From positions 22,142,180 to 22,206,179 of the forward strand of contig NC_081135.1 in NCBI RefSeq assembly GCF_958295425.1: a DNA stretch of 64,000 nt. Reading direction: 5' to 3'. Position numbers and translations under genes: made by a program. This document shows positions 43,661-56,147 of this stretch, piece by piece. The notes under the pieces were generated by a model that saw only the letters and a list, made by a program, of their open reading frames with translations, was not told the origin of the DNA and did not search any database. The DNA is from Solea solea (taxonomy: Eukaryota; Chordata; Actinopteri; Pleuronectiformes; Soleidae). Each line of letters starts with the position of its first letter. Positions within the stretch are counted from its first letter, which is position 1.

Positions 43661-46439
43661 AGCCAGCTGATGGATCTCCTAACATCGACTAGCCTGCTAA
43701 TTGCTAAGCTTTCCATAGGAAAAGAGCAGTTCTGTGGGGAAATTGTGACTTACTTTACCCTTCTTTGCAAAAAAATCTCTTATGTCCATTGTGCCTAGGG
43801 AGGAAGTTAATATTGCAGCCAAAGAATACCAATCTATACTATTGTCAGTTAAAGTAAACAAGCTAAAGCTTCCTTTTCCATTGTTAAGTTGAATTTAGGG
43901 GCACTTCCTCCTTCAATATAATATGTAATGCACATACGGATGACACAATCCACTGTGATGCTACACAGGTGGACCAGTGGGTACACAGCCATTGCACATG
44001 CTGGCATTTCCCTTAAGTTATGTAAGAGTTTCTCACTGAAAAAACAAACAAACATTTAAGGCCACTTTGCACCTGGGGCAGTAGATGCACCCTAAATGTG
44101 TTTAGTGTCCCACTGAGCAAGGAAAGTATCATGTCACGTGTCATGTGAGACCAACCTTAGTGCGGTCGCTTTTAATCTGATGCAAGAACATGCACACTTA
44201 ATACTATATGCATCATGGTGTTCTATTGCTAAGTCAACCTTTCCCTTAGAGAACAAGGTGTTGCTGCTCCCCACTCCCTGCTGTGCTGAACCGAATGATT
44301 CCATGTGGGAAATGACAAGGTCAGAGATGAGATGCTAACTTGATGAAACACTAGTTACATCTACCCAAAAGAAGAAACACATCAAAGAGGAAAGAAGGGG
44401 AAATGAAAATGAAATGGAAAAAACCTCAGTAGTAATTCATACAGCAAACACAAAAGAAATGTACACATTACAGTGAACAATGAAACAGAGAACCCACTGA
44501 CTGGTTGGACAGTAAATAACGTTGACATGTTCTGGTAACTCAGCAGTGCTTTATTTTAAAAAATGTCACATGAAAATCTTCATGAAAGTATTGTTTCTTC
44601 ACTTTCATAAATGTAGAATTAGCTTCCTGCTTTGTTGTTAGAAAACAATAAGTCACTGGTGATGTCATCAAAGTGTGTGTGCCTTATTATGATGCCAATG
44701 CAGCAGCCAGTACAGATTACAGGTCTTGGCAAACTGAAACTGTGCGAGAGGAGCAGTGGTAGAAAATCAAAGGACAAACTGACAAAAAGAAAGAGAGATA
44801 GAGATTCCTTGATTTATTATTAGATGCAGTGCAAAGGATGTCCTCAGTCCACAGGCATTGGCCTCGAAATGGAGTCATCACTATGAGAGAAAAGAGCTCA
44901 CAGCAGTGCAGGAGTCTTTGTGTTCACCCTAATGACAACACAAATCCTTACATGTCCTCCTCTGGTACTGATATGGCTTTGTGTGGTTTGAAGTGTGTTC
45001 GCTCTGTTTGTGTTTATGCATGTCCATCCTTTTGTGCTGTGTGTATGTGGGGGAGGAAGATGAGGTGTGAAGCATGCATGGTATCCAGGAAAAAAAAATG
45101 TTCTCTTCGTGTATATGTGTGAGAGAGGACATTGTGGAGTGGGGTCATATGGGACTGTGGACACTCAGGGAATTAAGGAATTATTTACTTGGTTTTCAAT
45201 TTAAATGCAAATGTTGGGAATGTGAGGTCGTAGAAGTGTGTATGTACGCCAGGAGAGGAGAGGAAAGTGGGCTGCATCATGTATGTACCATGTGGCAATG
45301 TTTAGAGGCCTGAGTACATTATCCATGATTATCTGCTGTCGGTAACCTCGCCAAGGGCAAGACCCGGAGGGATCATTACATCTCCCAGAGAAAGACCTGA
45401 AGAAGGTCAGCATAGTCTTTGTGCTGAGAACCACATGTGCAGCTTTGTCACATGCTGTTGCTCTCTGTTCATTCATAATGTCATGGTAACTCATGGTAGC
45501 TACAGGTGCAACCACTGCTGTCAGTTCAGCGGAGCATGCACATAGGGTTTTTTTTGTTAATGTCTGCTCGGCTCTCATAATTTCTCAGGACTAGCTCTTG
45601 TATAGACTAATTTGCATAATGGATAGAACAAATTTACCATGGATTGTGACTGTGCAGAAATAGGTTCCAAATGTTCAATGTCATAAAACACTGTGTCACA
45701 ATGCTGAGATCCCACTTTGCTGTATAGCTCCTGTTAGTTAATGAAGTAGCAGATTATGGCAAACTAAGCAAACACAGTCGAATGTCAAGGAGACAACAAA
45801 CAGTGAGAAGCTGAACTGAAATTGGACAGTGACAGCAGGGCAACAGTAAAAAGGACAAAGAATAAAATAAACAGGCCAGGTAAAGTGCAAATTATACGTT
45901 GTGTCACAGACAAACCTCTTTTTATATCTCTGGGAGGGATTGTGTTTACCAGCTTCTTCTCCGTAATTCTGAATGAGTGTGCCCTTACTTTACTCCTGAA
46001 TAAGAATGAGATGAGCGTATCGATGCAATTTCTCGGTAATGCCATCAAGGAATCGCTTCAAAAGTGACACAAACGCTCACTTTGACTGATAAACAGATTA
46101 CATGATGGCATTTTGGTGGTCTGAGGTTAAAGGTAAAGGTTTCTGTGTCTGTTGCATTTCTGTGGAATACCTTGAGGGAATTACATTACATCTGGCACAA
46201 ATACCACTTTCACTCAAGGATAAGCTCATTAGAATTTGGTGGCCAAAAGCCAACATAGGTACTTTGATGTGGCGAGAAAATTTTTGTTTATAGGCTTCCT
46301 GGATTGGCTAAGCTAACAAGAAGCACAATGCAGGGAATCCCCTAGGAGTCAACCTAAGTAAGCCCTGCATCTGAAAAGTTGAAGGTTTATTTTTTTTTTT
46401 TTTATATGACATCAAAATGTTCTTCTTCTTCATTTATCA
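43661..46439. other. Gene-free stretch of 2.8 kb
   Basis: A T-run near 46390-46403. Overlapping frames around 45785-46067 on both strands have no recognisable domains. No repeat family is identified. Confidence 0.5.
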
Positions 46440-47010
46440 TTCATTCATCCGTCCCACTTATACATTTACATTTAAGCATTTAGCAGACGCTTTTATTCAA
46501 CACAACTTACAAAAGAGGAATAAGCTACATAGAAGTACTGAAGTGCAGAAGGAGGGGGTATGGGGTAAGTGCTAGGACAGAAGATGCTCTTGGAAGAGCT
46601 GGGTTTTCAAGAGCTGAAAAGAGTCCAGATTTTGTTGTGCAGGGTTTCGGCCCCACCAGACGATGAATTAACGGAGTAGTCGAGGGGTGACATAAGCCTT
46701 TAGGAGAGCATTTAAGTAGGTGGGCGCAGACCCATGAAGCATTTTGAAGGCTAGCATCAGTGATTTGAATTTGATGCGGGTGGCTAAGGGTAGCCAGTGG
46801 GGCTCACTGAACAACTTTTAGGCTGATTGAAGACCAGGCGCACCGGTGGGTTCTGGACCATCTGTAGTGGTTTCACAGCACAGGTCGGGAAGCCTGTTAG
46901 CAGGGCGTTGCAGTAGTCAAGTGGGAGATGACCAAAGCCTGTACTAGGAGCTGGGTAGCCTGTTGAGTTAGGTGCGGCATTACTGGGCGACATAAGCAAC
47001 ATGATCTGTA
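46440..47010 (-). pseudogene. L2-like LINE fragment: reverse transcriptase end and 3' UTR
   Basis: On the minus strand, from about 46921, short blocks LDYCNALL, KPLQMVQN and RLVFNQPK are encoded. After a frameshift near 46805, IKFKSLMLAFKMLHG and SAPTYLNALL follow. These are the conserved C-terminal phrases of L2-clade (LINE-2-like) reverse transcriptases. The 3' UTR follows and ends with AAAAGCGTCTGCTAAATGC and TTAAATGTAAATGTA near 46455, a hallmark teleost LINE 3' end. The catalytic palm with the YxDD box is not included, so it is a 5'-truncated, frameshifted dead copy. The parent protein nicks DNA and copies its own RNA, and probably also SINE RNA. Confidence 0.85.
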
Positions 47011-47094
47011 AAGGTCAACTATACCTTTGGACTATGGGGGAACAGAGCCAGTCCCAAACCTGGCCATGAATTGGGAAAAACCCTGAATGGTTCT

Positions 47095-47245
47095 CCAGCT
47101 TGTCACAAGACTAATAGTACTTGCATTCACACCTATAGGTTAATTTGTGTCGCCGATGAACCTGGCCCCTAGCTGCATGTCTTTAGGTTGTGGTCAGACT
47201 CAGGACAACACCTACACAGACACAGGGAAAACGTGCAAACTTTGA
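47095..47245 (-). mobile_element. SINE-related fragment, divergent
   Basis: TTCACACCTATAGGTTAATT, GCTGCATGTCTTTAGGTTGTG, CACCTACACAGACACAGGG and AAAACGTGCAAAC parallel the body of SINE-like repeats on the minus strand. The phrase order differs from the main family (GAACCTGGCCCC is inserted), so it may be another subfamily. It lies 85 bases from the LINE fragment. Confidence 0.6.
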
Positions 47246-50072
47246 ATGAATTTTGTCCACGCAAATATATTTAATGACTTATGTATGAAAGTTGAAAAAG
47301 GTTCTTTAATAATAATAAAAAAGTTGTTACAGACCTTAGTTCAAAGTTGTTGGTTTTAGTAAAGGAGAGTCACATACATATTTTGTCCATTGAGAACTTG
47401 TCAAGTGTATTGTTTGTCATTTTACTATATTAATTGTTAATACAAATATCATCAGACACAATGTGTTCTTTAAAGGAAAATACAACTTAAAGCTGAATTT
47501 GTTCATCTGACCAGACTTGTGATCCCTCTGTGGGTCGGCACTTACCACACTTATTAAAAGATTTACGTGAAAGGCCCCTGAACTTTGACATTCAGCAGAG
47601 CAGCCCATGAACTGCAAGGAGATATAAGCTACCAATTATTGAAGTGAGATATGGGTTATCTATTATTGCTGTGCAGAGAGGGGCATTGTACTTTCATCAC
47701 AGCAGACATTTGGTGAGAACGTTCCTCATTAAGCCAGGCCTCTGTGAGTGGGTGACTAGTGATTAATGCTGAAGAGGACACATATACATGATGAGGCTGA
47801 AGTGCAGTATTAGCCTTTGTTACATGGAGTGAGTTTGGAAGTGGAGCAGAGTGCAGCAAGAGTTCCTGTGTTCTCTCCTCCTCACAATGAAGGCAACAGA
47901 GTGGAAAATCACCGGATTATGACTAGCCTGACCCCGGGGGGATACGCACATGCTCCACCCAACCCGTTTATATAAAACCCTGCTACACCTGTGCAGCTGT
48001 GCTAAACACACAACATAGTGATCATGGATTTTTCAGGTATTGCAGTGTTACTATTATGGGAAAGTGCTGCTGCCCCCAAACTGCTCTCCTCCCTCCTGCT
48101 CTCCTCTCATCCTCTCATATATCAACTCCCCTAAGCAGTGGTGAGCAGAGCCCTGAGGCAAGCTCTCATCTGCCCAATGACACTATATTAGATGGTCCAT
48201 TTTGTCATCATAGCCCAGTGGAAATACAGCCATGTTCCTGTTAGGATAAATATTGGATGTGAGGAAGTGAGTCTTAAAAGAACACATGTTAATGCACCTG
48301 TCTCTGCCACCCTCACTCCATATCTCTGTTTTTCTGTCATGAACCGTTAACATGAGCACACAATGTATTCTGTTATGTGTTATAGGTGGTTTGAGTGGGC
48401 CCTTGAGTTGTAATAAGCCAGCAGGGAATGGAACACTACTGTGTACCTACACAGCCGGCTGTAATGAGATACAGTATATAGCAAAGATTAATGGACCTGT
48501 CATCACTTGGTCTGAACATATGGTCCACATTCACAAGCATTGGTTATTGAATTGTAGTGCATGTACATGTCAAAAAAACATCTCAAAAGCATCCGTAAGA
48601 TTTTCTAATTGCATTTTATAAATACTTACATAATATACATAAATACATTCTAACCTTCCAGCGTAATGCAGATAAACTGCCAAGAAAGAGAGAATGACAC
48701 TTAAGTTCTTTTGTAACGTCTGGCCCTTCACAGGACAGTTCTGTCAGAGAGAGAGAGAGAGAGAGGGGAGAAAGAGCTCCTACCGGTTGTTCTATTACAA
48801 CTATTAAAGGTCCATTCAAAGAAAGAATCGCTACTCAGCACCAGCAATGGCCTTCTGTCCTGCAAAGACACCTTTTAAAAATAGGAAGTAGTTTAAAAGT
48901 AAGTCATGAAACATTGCCTCGAGTGATGAGAGGAACTCAGACCCGATGTTAGTATTTTAATAGCCTTTGGAATAAAACTCAAGCGTCAACATTTTTTTCC
49001 CGTGTTCCTGTCTACTGAAGATTGTATACCTTGTTTTATTTTCAAAATCTTGAAATGTATTTTGGAAAAGAGCATTATGTCGTATACTAAATACCTCTTT
49101 GCCTGTTGAATCCCACACCCGTTGGTAATTGTTCCATCATGCATGTAGCAGAGACAAAGAGCAAAGCCAATACATCAACTATGCATATACATATACATAA
49201 CTACATAAACTAATACATATTTAAAGGCGAGCGGCTGGGTTTTTGTTGTGATTAAAAAAGAGACAACATTCAAATCCCCGCAAACAGATAAAAATAGACA
49301 TATACACTAAGTAGTCTATTACTATTACTAGCTACTGTTACTAAGCTATGATCGGACAACCGCTATCTGGGGGATGATCAGTTCATTTGTATAATTCTAA
49401 GAGATTCTGAGCAGAACTGTTCACACATTCATGTTTGCATGGATACGCACGGGTTTGCGTTTGGGTGCATATCTTCAAGGACCTTCAATGCTTCACTCAT
49501 AATCATGATAATACATAATACTCACCAAGCGATCATTATAATTCAGTGTAAACTGGATCCATCTCCCTGCAGTGGGCCAGCAGCAGTGTGGGGGCTGCTG
49601 CTCTATTCTGCTGTCCTCTGCCTGCACCAACCATCCTGTGATACAGGCTGCTGTAGCTTATACTGGAGGCTGCAATCATATTAATAAATAAACAAGCGAG
49701 TAATTGGCCTTAATAAAATATTGAAATGATACAGGTGTTTACTAAAATGATGCTCATCCTAGCATTAAGCGCCCATGATGACATGACATGTCAGTACAAG
49801 CACCGTCTCTCTTCCTCTGCCTCCCTCTCTTTTCTCATTTGCCCTCAGGCAAACGATTACAATCTATGTCCAGCCAGACATTTCCTCTCAGTAACGGTTC
49901 ATTTAAGAATAACATACTGCAACATGCTAACTGTTTCATGAAATAATGTTCAATGATCAAATGCACGGGAATAAAAGTGCTTTGGATATTTAGTGTCATC
50001 TTTGTGGTTTCAATAAAGACTGAATCTGAGCTCACACTGAAGAATCTCTAATGGCAATTTTGCATTGTACAA
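47246..50072. other. Gene-free stretch of 2.8 kb
   Basis: Contains a (GA)n run at 48747-48766. No exon-like frame is defensible; the 89-codon frame at 48352 has no recognisable domain. Confidence 0.5.
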
Positions 50073-50404
50073 TTCTGGCATGGCTCAGCTCAGCTCTACT
50101 CGGTTTGGTCTCAGGCACGTTTTTTTTCCATTACTATATGCATGAAACTGTTGTAACGTCACACAAACTAGTGACAAGCAAAGTAGTTGTTTTGGACGTA
50201 CTGAATCATTAGAATCAGTTCATTAAAAAGATTAAAATACTAAAATACAGCGGAACAACTGTGCTTTCATCAGTGCTGGATTAACATGTTTTCGGGATTT
50301 TTAACTCATGATTCTTCCAGTGACGACACTTTGCCAATACGTGGCTGAAAGTCTGTCAACGTCACATCTTATATCAGCTCAGCTCACTTAGAACCTCGCC
50401 AGAA
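50073..50404. mobile_element. Candidate MITE, 332 bp
   Basis: TTCTGGCATGG at the left pairs with the right end, reverse-complemented TTCTGGCGAGG. Subterminal GCTCAGCTCAGCTC and, inverted, GAGCTGAGCTGA occur at each side, together with AACGTCACA and its near-mirror. This layout resembles the element at 3170-3342 in composition. No target duplication is seen. Confidence 0.55.
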
Positions 50405-50589
50405 CAGCTACTAAAAAAACTATCCCTCATAGAAAAGCAAAAAGAAAATTAGTAGAGTTGACAGTGCAGCAGCATAATAACCTCTAGAATACCTACAAAC
50501 TTTGCAAGAAGACCTCTACATGAACAAAAGCTCCTACCTCTTGTGCTTAGGCCTACAGTCAGGACTCAGGTCACCTGACTTCAAGTGAC

Positions 50590-50880
50590 ATCCGTTCATG
50601 ACCATAAGAATGTGGACTCCCGTTTTGAAGCATCCAGAATTGTGGTTTGGTCGGCACCTTGTTGGTTTTTTGCAACCTGCAAAACCAGGCTCCTATTGGA
50701 CGACACCAACTGTCAATCACGCTGGTGTTCACTCACATGCTGTATACCATCATTTATCATCTATTTCCCTCTAAATCGGAACGCGGCTTACAAAATTGAC
50801 TTCACGATCTATTGAAGCAGACCTGAAACTACAGATTGAGACCATTAAATCCACAGAAAACTGGCCCATATGCTTAATAT
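50590..50880 (+). repeat. Dispersed repeat, copy 1 (same family as 57395-57530)
   Basis: CCAGGCTCCTATTGGACGAC, CTGTCAATCACGCTGG, TTCCCTCTAAATCGGAACG, TTACAAAATTGACTTCACG and GAGACCATTAAATCC are phrases I recall as a common teleost repeat. The second copy in this window shares the CAGGCTCC...TTGGA...CTGTCAATCAC core in the same orientation. Class unknown to me; a DNA transposon is likely. Confidence 0.6.
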
Positions 50881-51088
50881 GTACACAGTCTTTGAAGGGT
50901 CAACCTTTTCACTGTAATTGTTATGCTGGTGTTTGAATGTAAAAAAGAATTTGGTATCACTTTTGACACAAATGCAAATGATGTTAATACGCATAAGCTT
51001 CACTAGTGGTTTCAGACTTCTGGGCCTCACTGTACATCTGTGTATGTGCCACTGCATGCATTTCATCTCTGTGTTAATCCCTTCATCT

Positions 51089-51092
<4 letters not shown>

Positions 51093-51125
<33 letters not shown>
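51093..51125. repeat. (GT)n microsatellite
   Basis: About 16 perfect units. Confidence 0.97.
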
Positions 51126-51127
<2 letters not shown>

Positions 51128-51271
51128 CACACCCATATATGCTTGTGTGCCTCTGTGATCTTGCTTTCTGTCTAAGCACAGCATTGCAGAGCACAAGCTG
51201 CATACTAACCCAATCATTAGGACATAAATGAGAACATCAGAATCCATCTGCAGTCTCGCACAGCAGTCCTG

Positions 51272-51316
51272 AGAGAGAGGCAGGGGGAGGGGGGGGAGGG
51301 AGGGGAGGGGGAGGCC
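51272..51316 (+). repeat. G-rich purine tract, G-quadruplex candidate
   Basis: GAGAGAGGC followed by five or more G-runs of four to nine bases separated by single A residues. It fits the G3+N1-7 pattern several times over. Confidence 0.8.
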
Positions 51317-52379
51317 TGACCAATTTATCTTCGGTCTCTCCTTTCTCCGGTTCTAATGTTTGCATCTCCGTGTTTCTCTTTCGCTCTCCCACTTCCTTCT
51401 CTGTCTCTGACGAGCACAGAGGTGGGATATGGCCTGGTTGAATGCATTAGTCTCAGACTTTCTGCCTGTAGTTTTCAATCTAATTGGGAGCAGCACAGAG
51501 ACGATGTCTCAGGTTTGGCCCAGACAATGTGACCCCATCAGATTCCGACATTCCTTTACAGTTTTTTTTTTCCCTCCTGCATTTCAAACGCGAGCCAATC
51601 CTGGCCCACTTCCCTGTCCATATATTTATACATCAGAGAGAACAGGAAAAGAAGGAGAACTTTAATCGAGATTCAGCTGGTTAAAATGTTCTTGTCTTGT
51701 TCTCCCAACTAAAAATAGTTTTCTTAACACATTCGTATTATTTGTTTACTGGAAATGTCTTCAAATTATAGTGAAATCTTGAATGGGAGGAAGCACGCAC
51801 ACGTTCTATTAACATCAGTTTCCGTGTAATGCGATCTGGTTAATCTAGGAAAAGCATTTCTGGCACATGAATTGATGGAGGACTGGCTAAATGTACAGTA
51901 TCTCACAGTGTAAATACAAGAGTATGTATGAATAGATTGTGAATTTTCATAATTATTGGGCTCATAATTACAAACCGTTTTCATTCAGAATCAATGTCCG
52001 GTTTCAATTCACCATTTTAACTGAGTCATTGTAACAGTAAATATATCATTTCTATGCACACAAGCAACAACATTTATCTCCATATTATTTCACCACTGTA
52101 TATTTGTATTTTTACATTCAGCATCATTTGAACATAAACAAATAGGGAACAAAATGAAAATATGTAATAAAGAAAACGCCTTAGGTCAAATCCTCTCAAA
52201 GTCTAACTATAACTCTTAACATATAAAAAAAAACGTCTCTCAAATAAGAAAATATCATTTTATAGCAGATTTGTTTTAATCGGTTTAATTTGCCTTCAAA
52301 TAATTACTTAATACATTGTACATTTAGTGTTGGATTTAATAAGGTCAAATAAAATCTCTTGTCAGTAGTCACCTCAGAG

Positions 52380-52382
<3 letters not shown>
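51317..52382. other. Gene-free stretch, nothing recognised
   Basis: Pyrimidine-rich to about 51420, otherwise AT-rich. No coding call. Confidence 0.5.
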
Positions 52383-52452
<70 letters not shown>

Positions 52453-52464
52453 CGTGTGTGTGTG
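52383..52464. repeat. Compound (CT)n(GT)n microsatellite
   Basis: A 65-base perfect CT run followed by about eight GT units with a GC interruption. Confidence 0.97.
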
Positions 52465-53887
52465 GCTGGACCAGTCTGGACAAGATCCCCATTATCAATA
52501 ATGGATTCTTGTCTGATAATTAAACAGTTGTTAGTGCTGATTTTTTTTTTACTGTGTACCAAGAGACTATACATACAGCCCATGGCACAACCTATTTTTT
52601 GCAGATGTACATCAACCTCAGTGCATATTAAAAAAGATTCTTGATTGTTTCTATTGTGCTGTATCTACCACTTACCATGGTGAATGATGTGCTATAGATT
52701 CTCCTCCTGACATATTATATGTTAGAAAGTAGCGGGTGTCACTGTTGTCCTACGAGGCCAGAAAACGAGAATTATGTAGAATAATTCACATTTAAGAAGA
52801 ATGAATGACAGTAAATCATATTTGAAAACAAAACAAAACATATTATGAATAATAATAATAACTAACAATGAAAAACAAAAAGCTAATTGTGAAAATACAA
52901 CAGATACATTCAGTATCAGTACATTTGCATCTTGTCTGACATACTGTGTTAAATCAACATTTTCTTATGTCAATGAAAACGTTTCAATTACCAGGACATT
53001 AACCTTTACCTGTCCCTCTGTTGTTTTCTTCTTACCCAAGCATTAGGTTATAATTAAAAAAAAAAAATAAAATAAATAAATCTTCCCTCTGATTTGGAAA
53101 AAGCTTTGATTCCCAACCCCCAAACTAAATGCTGAGATAACTTTCAGTGTGGCCCTTTGAAGATTCCCTCCCCTCTTTTCTCCTTGACTTGATCTTTCAT
53201 GTCTATGAAGACAAGAATAGCAAAACATCCGGGAAGAAGTTATTCAAGGGACAGGTTTATATTTTTTGTATGGATTTGTCACGCTGACAGTACACTTTGG
53301 GTGGATTTAAACTATAAATGCGAGCTCCACGAGACACACACACACACACACACACAAACAATGAGCAAATGATTGTTGTGACTGGAAAACAATAGGGGAT
53401 TAAACCGAAAACTGTGAGACCCATTTAGGACATGGGCACAATTCTATAGCTCTACCCTCCATTAAGAGGTCTGATACAGCTGGGTCAGTGATAACAGGCT
53501 TCTGTCAGCTGTAATACTGTAAAGCCATGCTGACACCAGCCATCCGCTTTTTTTTAATGTCTCTATCTTCTTCTTCTCTCATCCACTCACATGCCCATCT
53601 GTGTGTGTGCGAGTGTGTGCAAGCTGGCTTTGCCTGTAAAAAAGAAAGAAAAAGAGCAAGATAGAAAAATATCATAGGTGAGCTCGGAAAGGGAGCAAGT
53701 ACAGTGTGTGTCTGAAGGTGAGTGTGTGTATCTGTCATGTCTCTGCTGGCAACCTTGTGCCAACCCCCACTTCAGGCAATTGTTCATCCAACTGCTGCAG
53801 TACACACACTCTGCAGCGGGAGCCAAAGGAACGGGTGCAGTGTGGGGTGATGTGGGATCAGGGGTGGCAGGAGAGATACCAGTGCCA
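52465..53887. other. Gene-free stretch
   Basis: A/AAAT-rich run at 53055-53080 and a (CA)n run at 53336-53356. No gene is recognised. Confidence 0.5.
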
Positions 53888-53922
53888 CAAAAAGTGGGAC
53901 TATACTATAGTCCCACTTTTTG
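53888..53922. repeat. Perfect 35-bp palindrome, 17-bp arms
   Basis: CAAAAAGTGGGACTATA (53888-53904) and TATAGTCCCACTTTTTG (53906-53922) are exact reverse complements around a single C. Not a simple repeat. Confidence 0.93.
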
Positions 53923-55672
53923 ACAGTAACATATTATGCTGATATCACTGTGCCGTTGTGGGGAAAACGTTGGTGAGATTACATGCATTATATAAACAGG
54001 TTTGTATGGCTGTAAATGGAGAAAATCTTGCAGACAACGGGGCTGTAGGTACATGCACACACGCAAACTCAAACTCACTGGCACAGTATCAGCAAAAGGA
54101 AAACCTTCACATCCTTCCTCACTATAGCACAGACTGCTAGGATCTAAATAAAAAGCAGCAGCATCATTTTAATTGAGTCGTGTTGTGGGCTGCTCAGCAG
54201 AATATTTGTTTCACAGTTGGAGCAAGATGTTTTTGAAACCATGGCTGGTTATGGTTAGGTGGTCGTGCATCAGCGCTAATGTGGTGTTCACAGCTTATTG
54301 GCTTAAAATATGTAAAAGAAAAAAGAAAAGACTATGGAAGTGATATTGGTATAAGTCTACGCTGAGGGTTCTGGTCGGTTTTGGGGCAAGAAAATGTGGT
54401 TTGGAGCCATCCGTACATACAGTTTGGGGCGTGTGTCAGTTCAACTCTCGCTCTCATCTTGCTGACAATTATATTTGCAAAAATAATGCCAGTGGAAGTC
54501 TCAGCATGACGGTGTCAGTGAATTGCATCCTGATAACCTTGATTTATTAACAAAATGAGTTTAATGGCGAGTGTTTTGTGTGCATGGATGTGCTTCAAAT
54601 GGCCTATTCCTTCTTCATCCATCACCATCCCCTTGTTCATAATTCCTCATTGTCACACCTCTCACTCCATCACTCTCTGTGTTCTCTCTGCTCTCTTAGA
54701 GTTTTGCTCTTGTCTCCTGTCTGAAACCCTGGAGCGCAGCAGGTAGAACTGTCATCGAGCACAGCTTTGAGGTGTGGATGATGTTTCAGCTGCATGATTC
54801 TGCAGTTTATGGCTTATTGCTTTGTGTAATCATTCATGGTGTTCAGTGAATTAGAGTACGGCAGACATCAGTAGCACACTAACATTGGCACTTGACACTC
54901 TGGTGTGCCTTAAATAGTACAAGCGTTGTGGTATGTTAAAATATTGCTTTTCTTCCTTTTCTGTTAACTGTATTGTGAGATATCATTTGTTATCTGCTAC
55001 TTCCTCTTCCTGCTTGGCCCTGCGTGGACCTCTCGTCGATATGATGGCACCACTTTATAAATGACTCACTTCATCATCAGGCTCCAGTAAAGTGCCATCA
55101 CATAAAACATCAGTGGTTTTAAAAGTACAAATTGAGTAATATATGACTTTGTTTGCGGTTTGATATGTGCTGTCAATGGGTTTACAGATAGCAGGGGCAT
55201 AATGTTTCGCTTGATTATTTTATCAACTGCTCTGACATTCTGACAGGAGGACCTGAATGTGTCTGTCTGACAGGCACAGAAGGCACTGCAGCACATCCTA
55301 GCTTGACACATTCTTAGAGCTTGTCAACACCACCAGCGTAGATGAAATTCATTCTCATGATTTTTCATGATTAATTCACGCACTGCCGTGACCGTACCTG
55401 CCATTCATACATTTTTCATGTCATCCTATACTGCAGCTTTTTTTTTTTGCTATTCAACATGCACAATACATGTTGTATTCTTTCCTTTTAACTGCAAATC
55501 AAACGACACTGAATTGTGGCCTGGCATAAAAGGCTGGTGAACTTTGTGGTTGTGGTTCAACTGTCACTCATGTCATGTCTTACTCCCTTCTTCACTGGGT
55601 AGATTTTTCTACTTTAATGTCTGAATGTATTTCCAATCATATTTTTTTTTTTTTTAAATGTACGTGTAGATG
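53923..55672. other. Gene-free stretch
   Basis: T-runs near 55437 and 55643. A pyrimidine tract plus TTAG|...|CAGGTAGAA arrangement at 54685-54745 resembles splice sites around a 43-base block but lacks other support. Confidence 0.45.
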
Positions 55673-56147
55673 TTAAAGGTGACATCGAATGCTTGTATCA
55701 CACATATATGTTAGTTATGGAGGTCTACTTACATATATTAACTTGTTTTCATCGTTAAAAACCTCCTAGTCGCTGCAAACGAGCTAATCAAAATATCTCC
55801 TCACTGACGCTCTCGTCAGCCACGCTGTTTCAGACCAAAATCACACCCCCAGAACAACGAGAGTAGTTCTTCTTCTTCTGCGGTTGAATGAACGCAACCG
55901 GATGTGCCCGGACAAGTGCCTGCACCAGGAGGCGCTACGGTGGTGAGAGGAGTGGTGAGGTATAGTGATGACAACATCAACATCTGATCCGCTTCGCAGA
56001 GCCCAGGAAAACAATAAAACCCTATTATCGCAGCAGTGGCTGAACTGTTTGTTTTGAAACTTTAGGGTTTCATAAACGAGGTAATGACGCAGATACACAA
56101 ACACAAACGCAGCGTTAATTGGAGCTTCCGGTCTATGTCGCCTTTAA
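55673..56147. mobile_element. TTAA-flanked MITE, short inverted copy (467 bp)
   Basis: TTAA at 55673-55676 and 56144-56147 flanks the ends AGGTGACATCGAATGC and, at the right, GGTCTATGTCGCCT. It is the reverse complement of the copy at 9947-10552 across almost its whole length. It lacks about 130 bases found there between the GAAGAAG run and TTTGGTCTGAAACAG. One terminal base differs (GTCGCCT against GTCACCT). No coding capacity. Confidence 0.88.

Noticed and set aside
45785..46067. Overlapping 81- and 87-codon frames on both strands
   Set aside because: No similarity to known proteins that I can recognise; mirrored open frames of this length are common by chance.
54700..54742. Possible 43-base exon between a pyrimidine tract plus TTAG and CAG|GTAGAA
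   Set aside because: Splice-like sites of this quality are frequent by chance, the block encodes nothing recognisable and no neighbouring exon was found.
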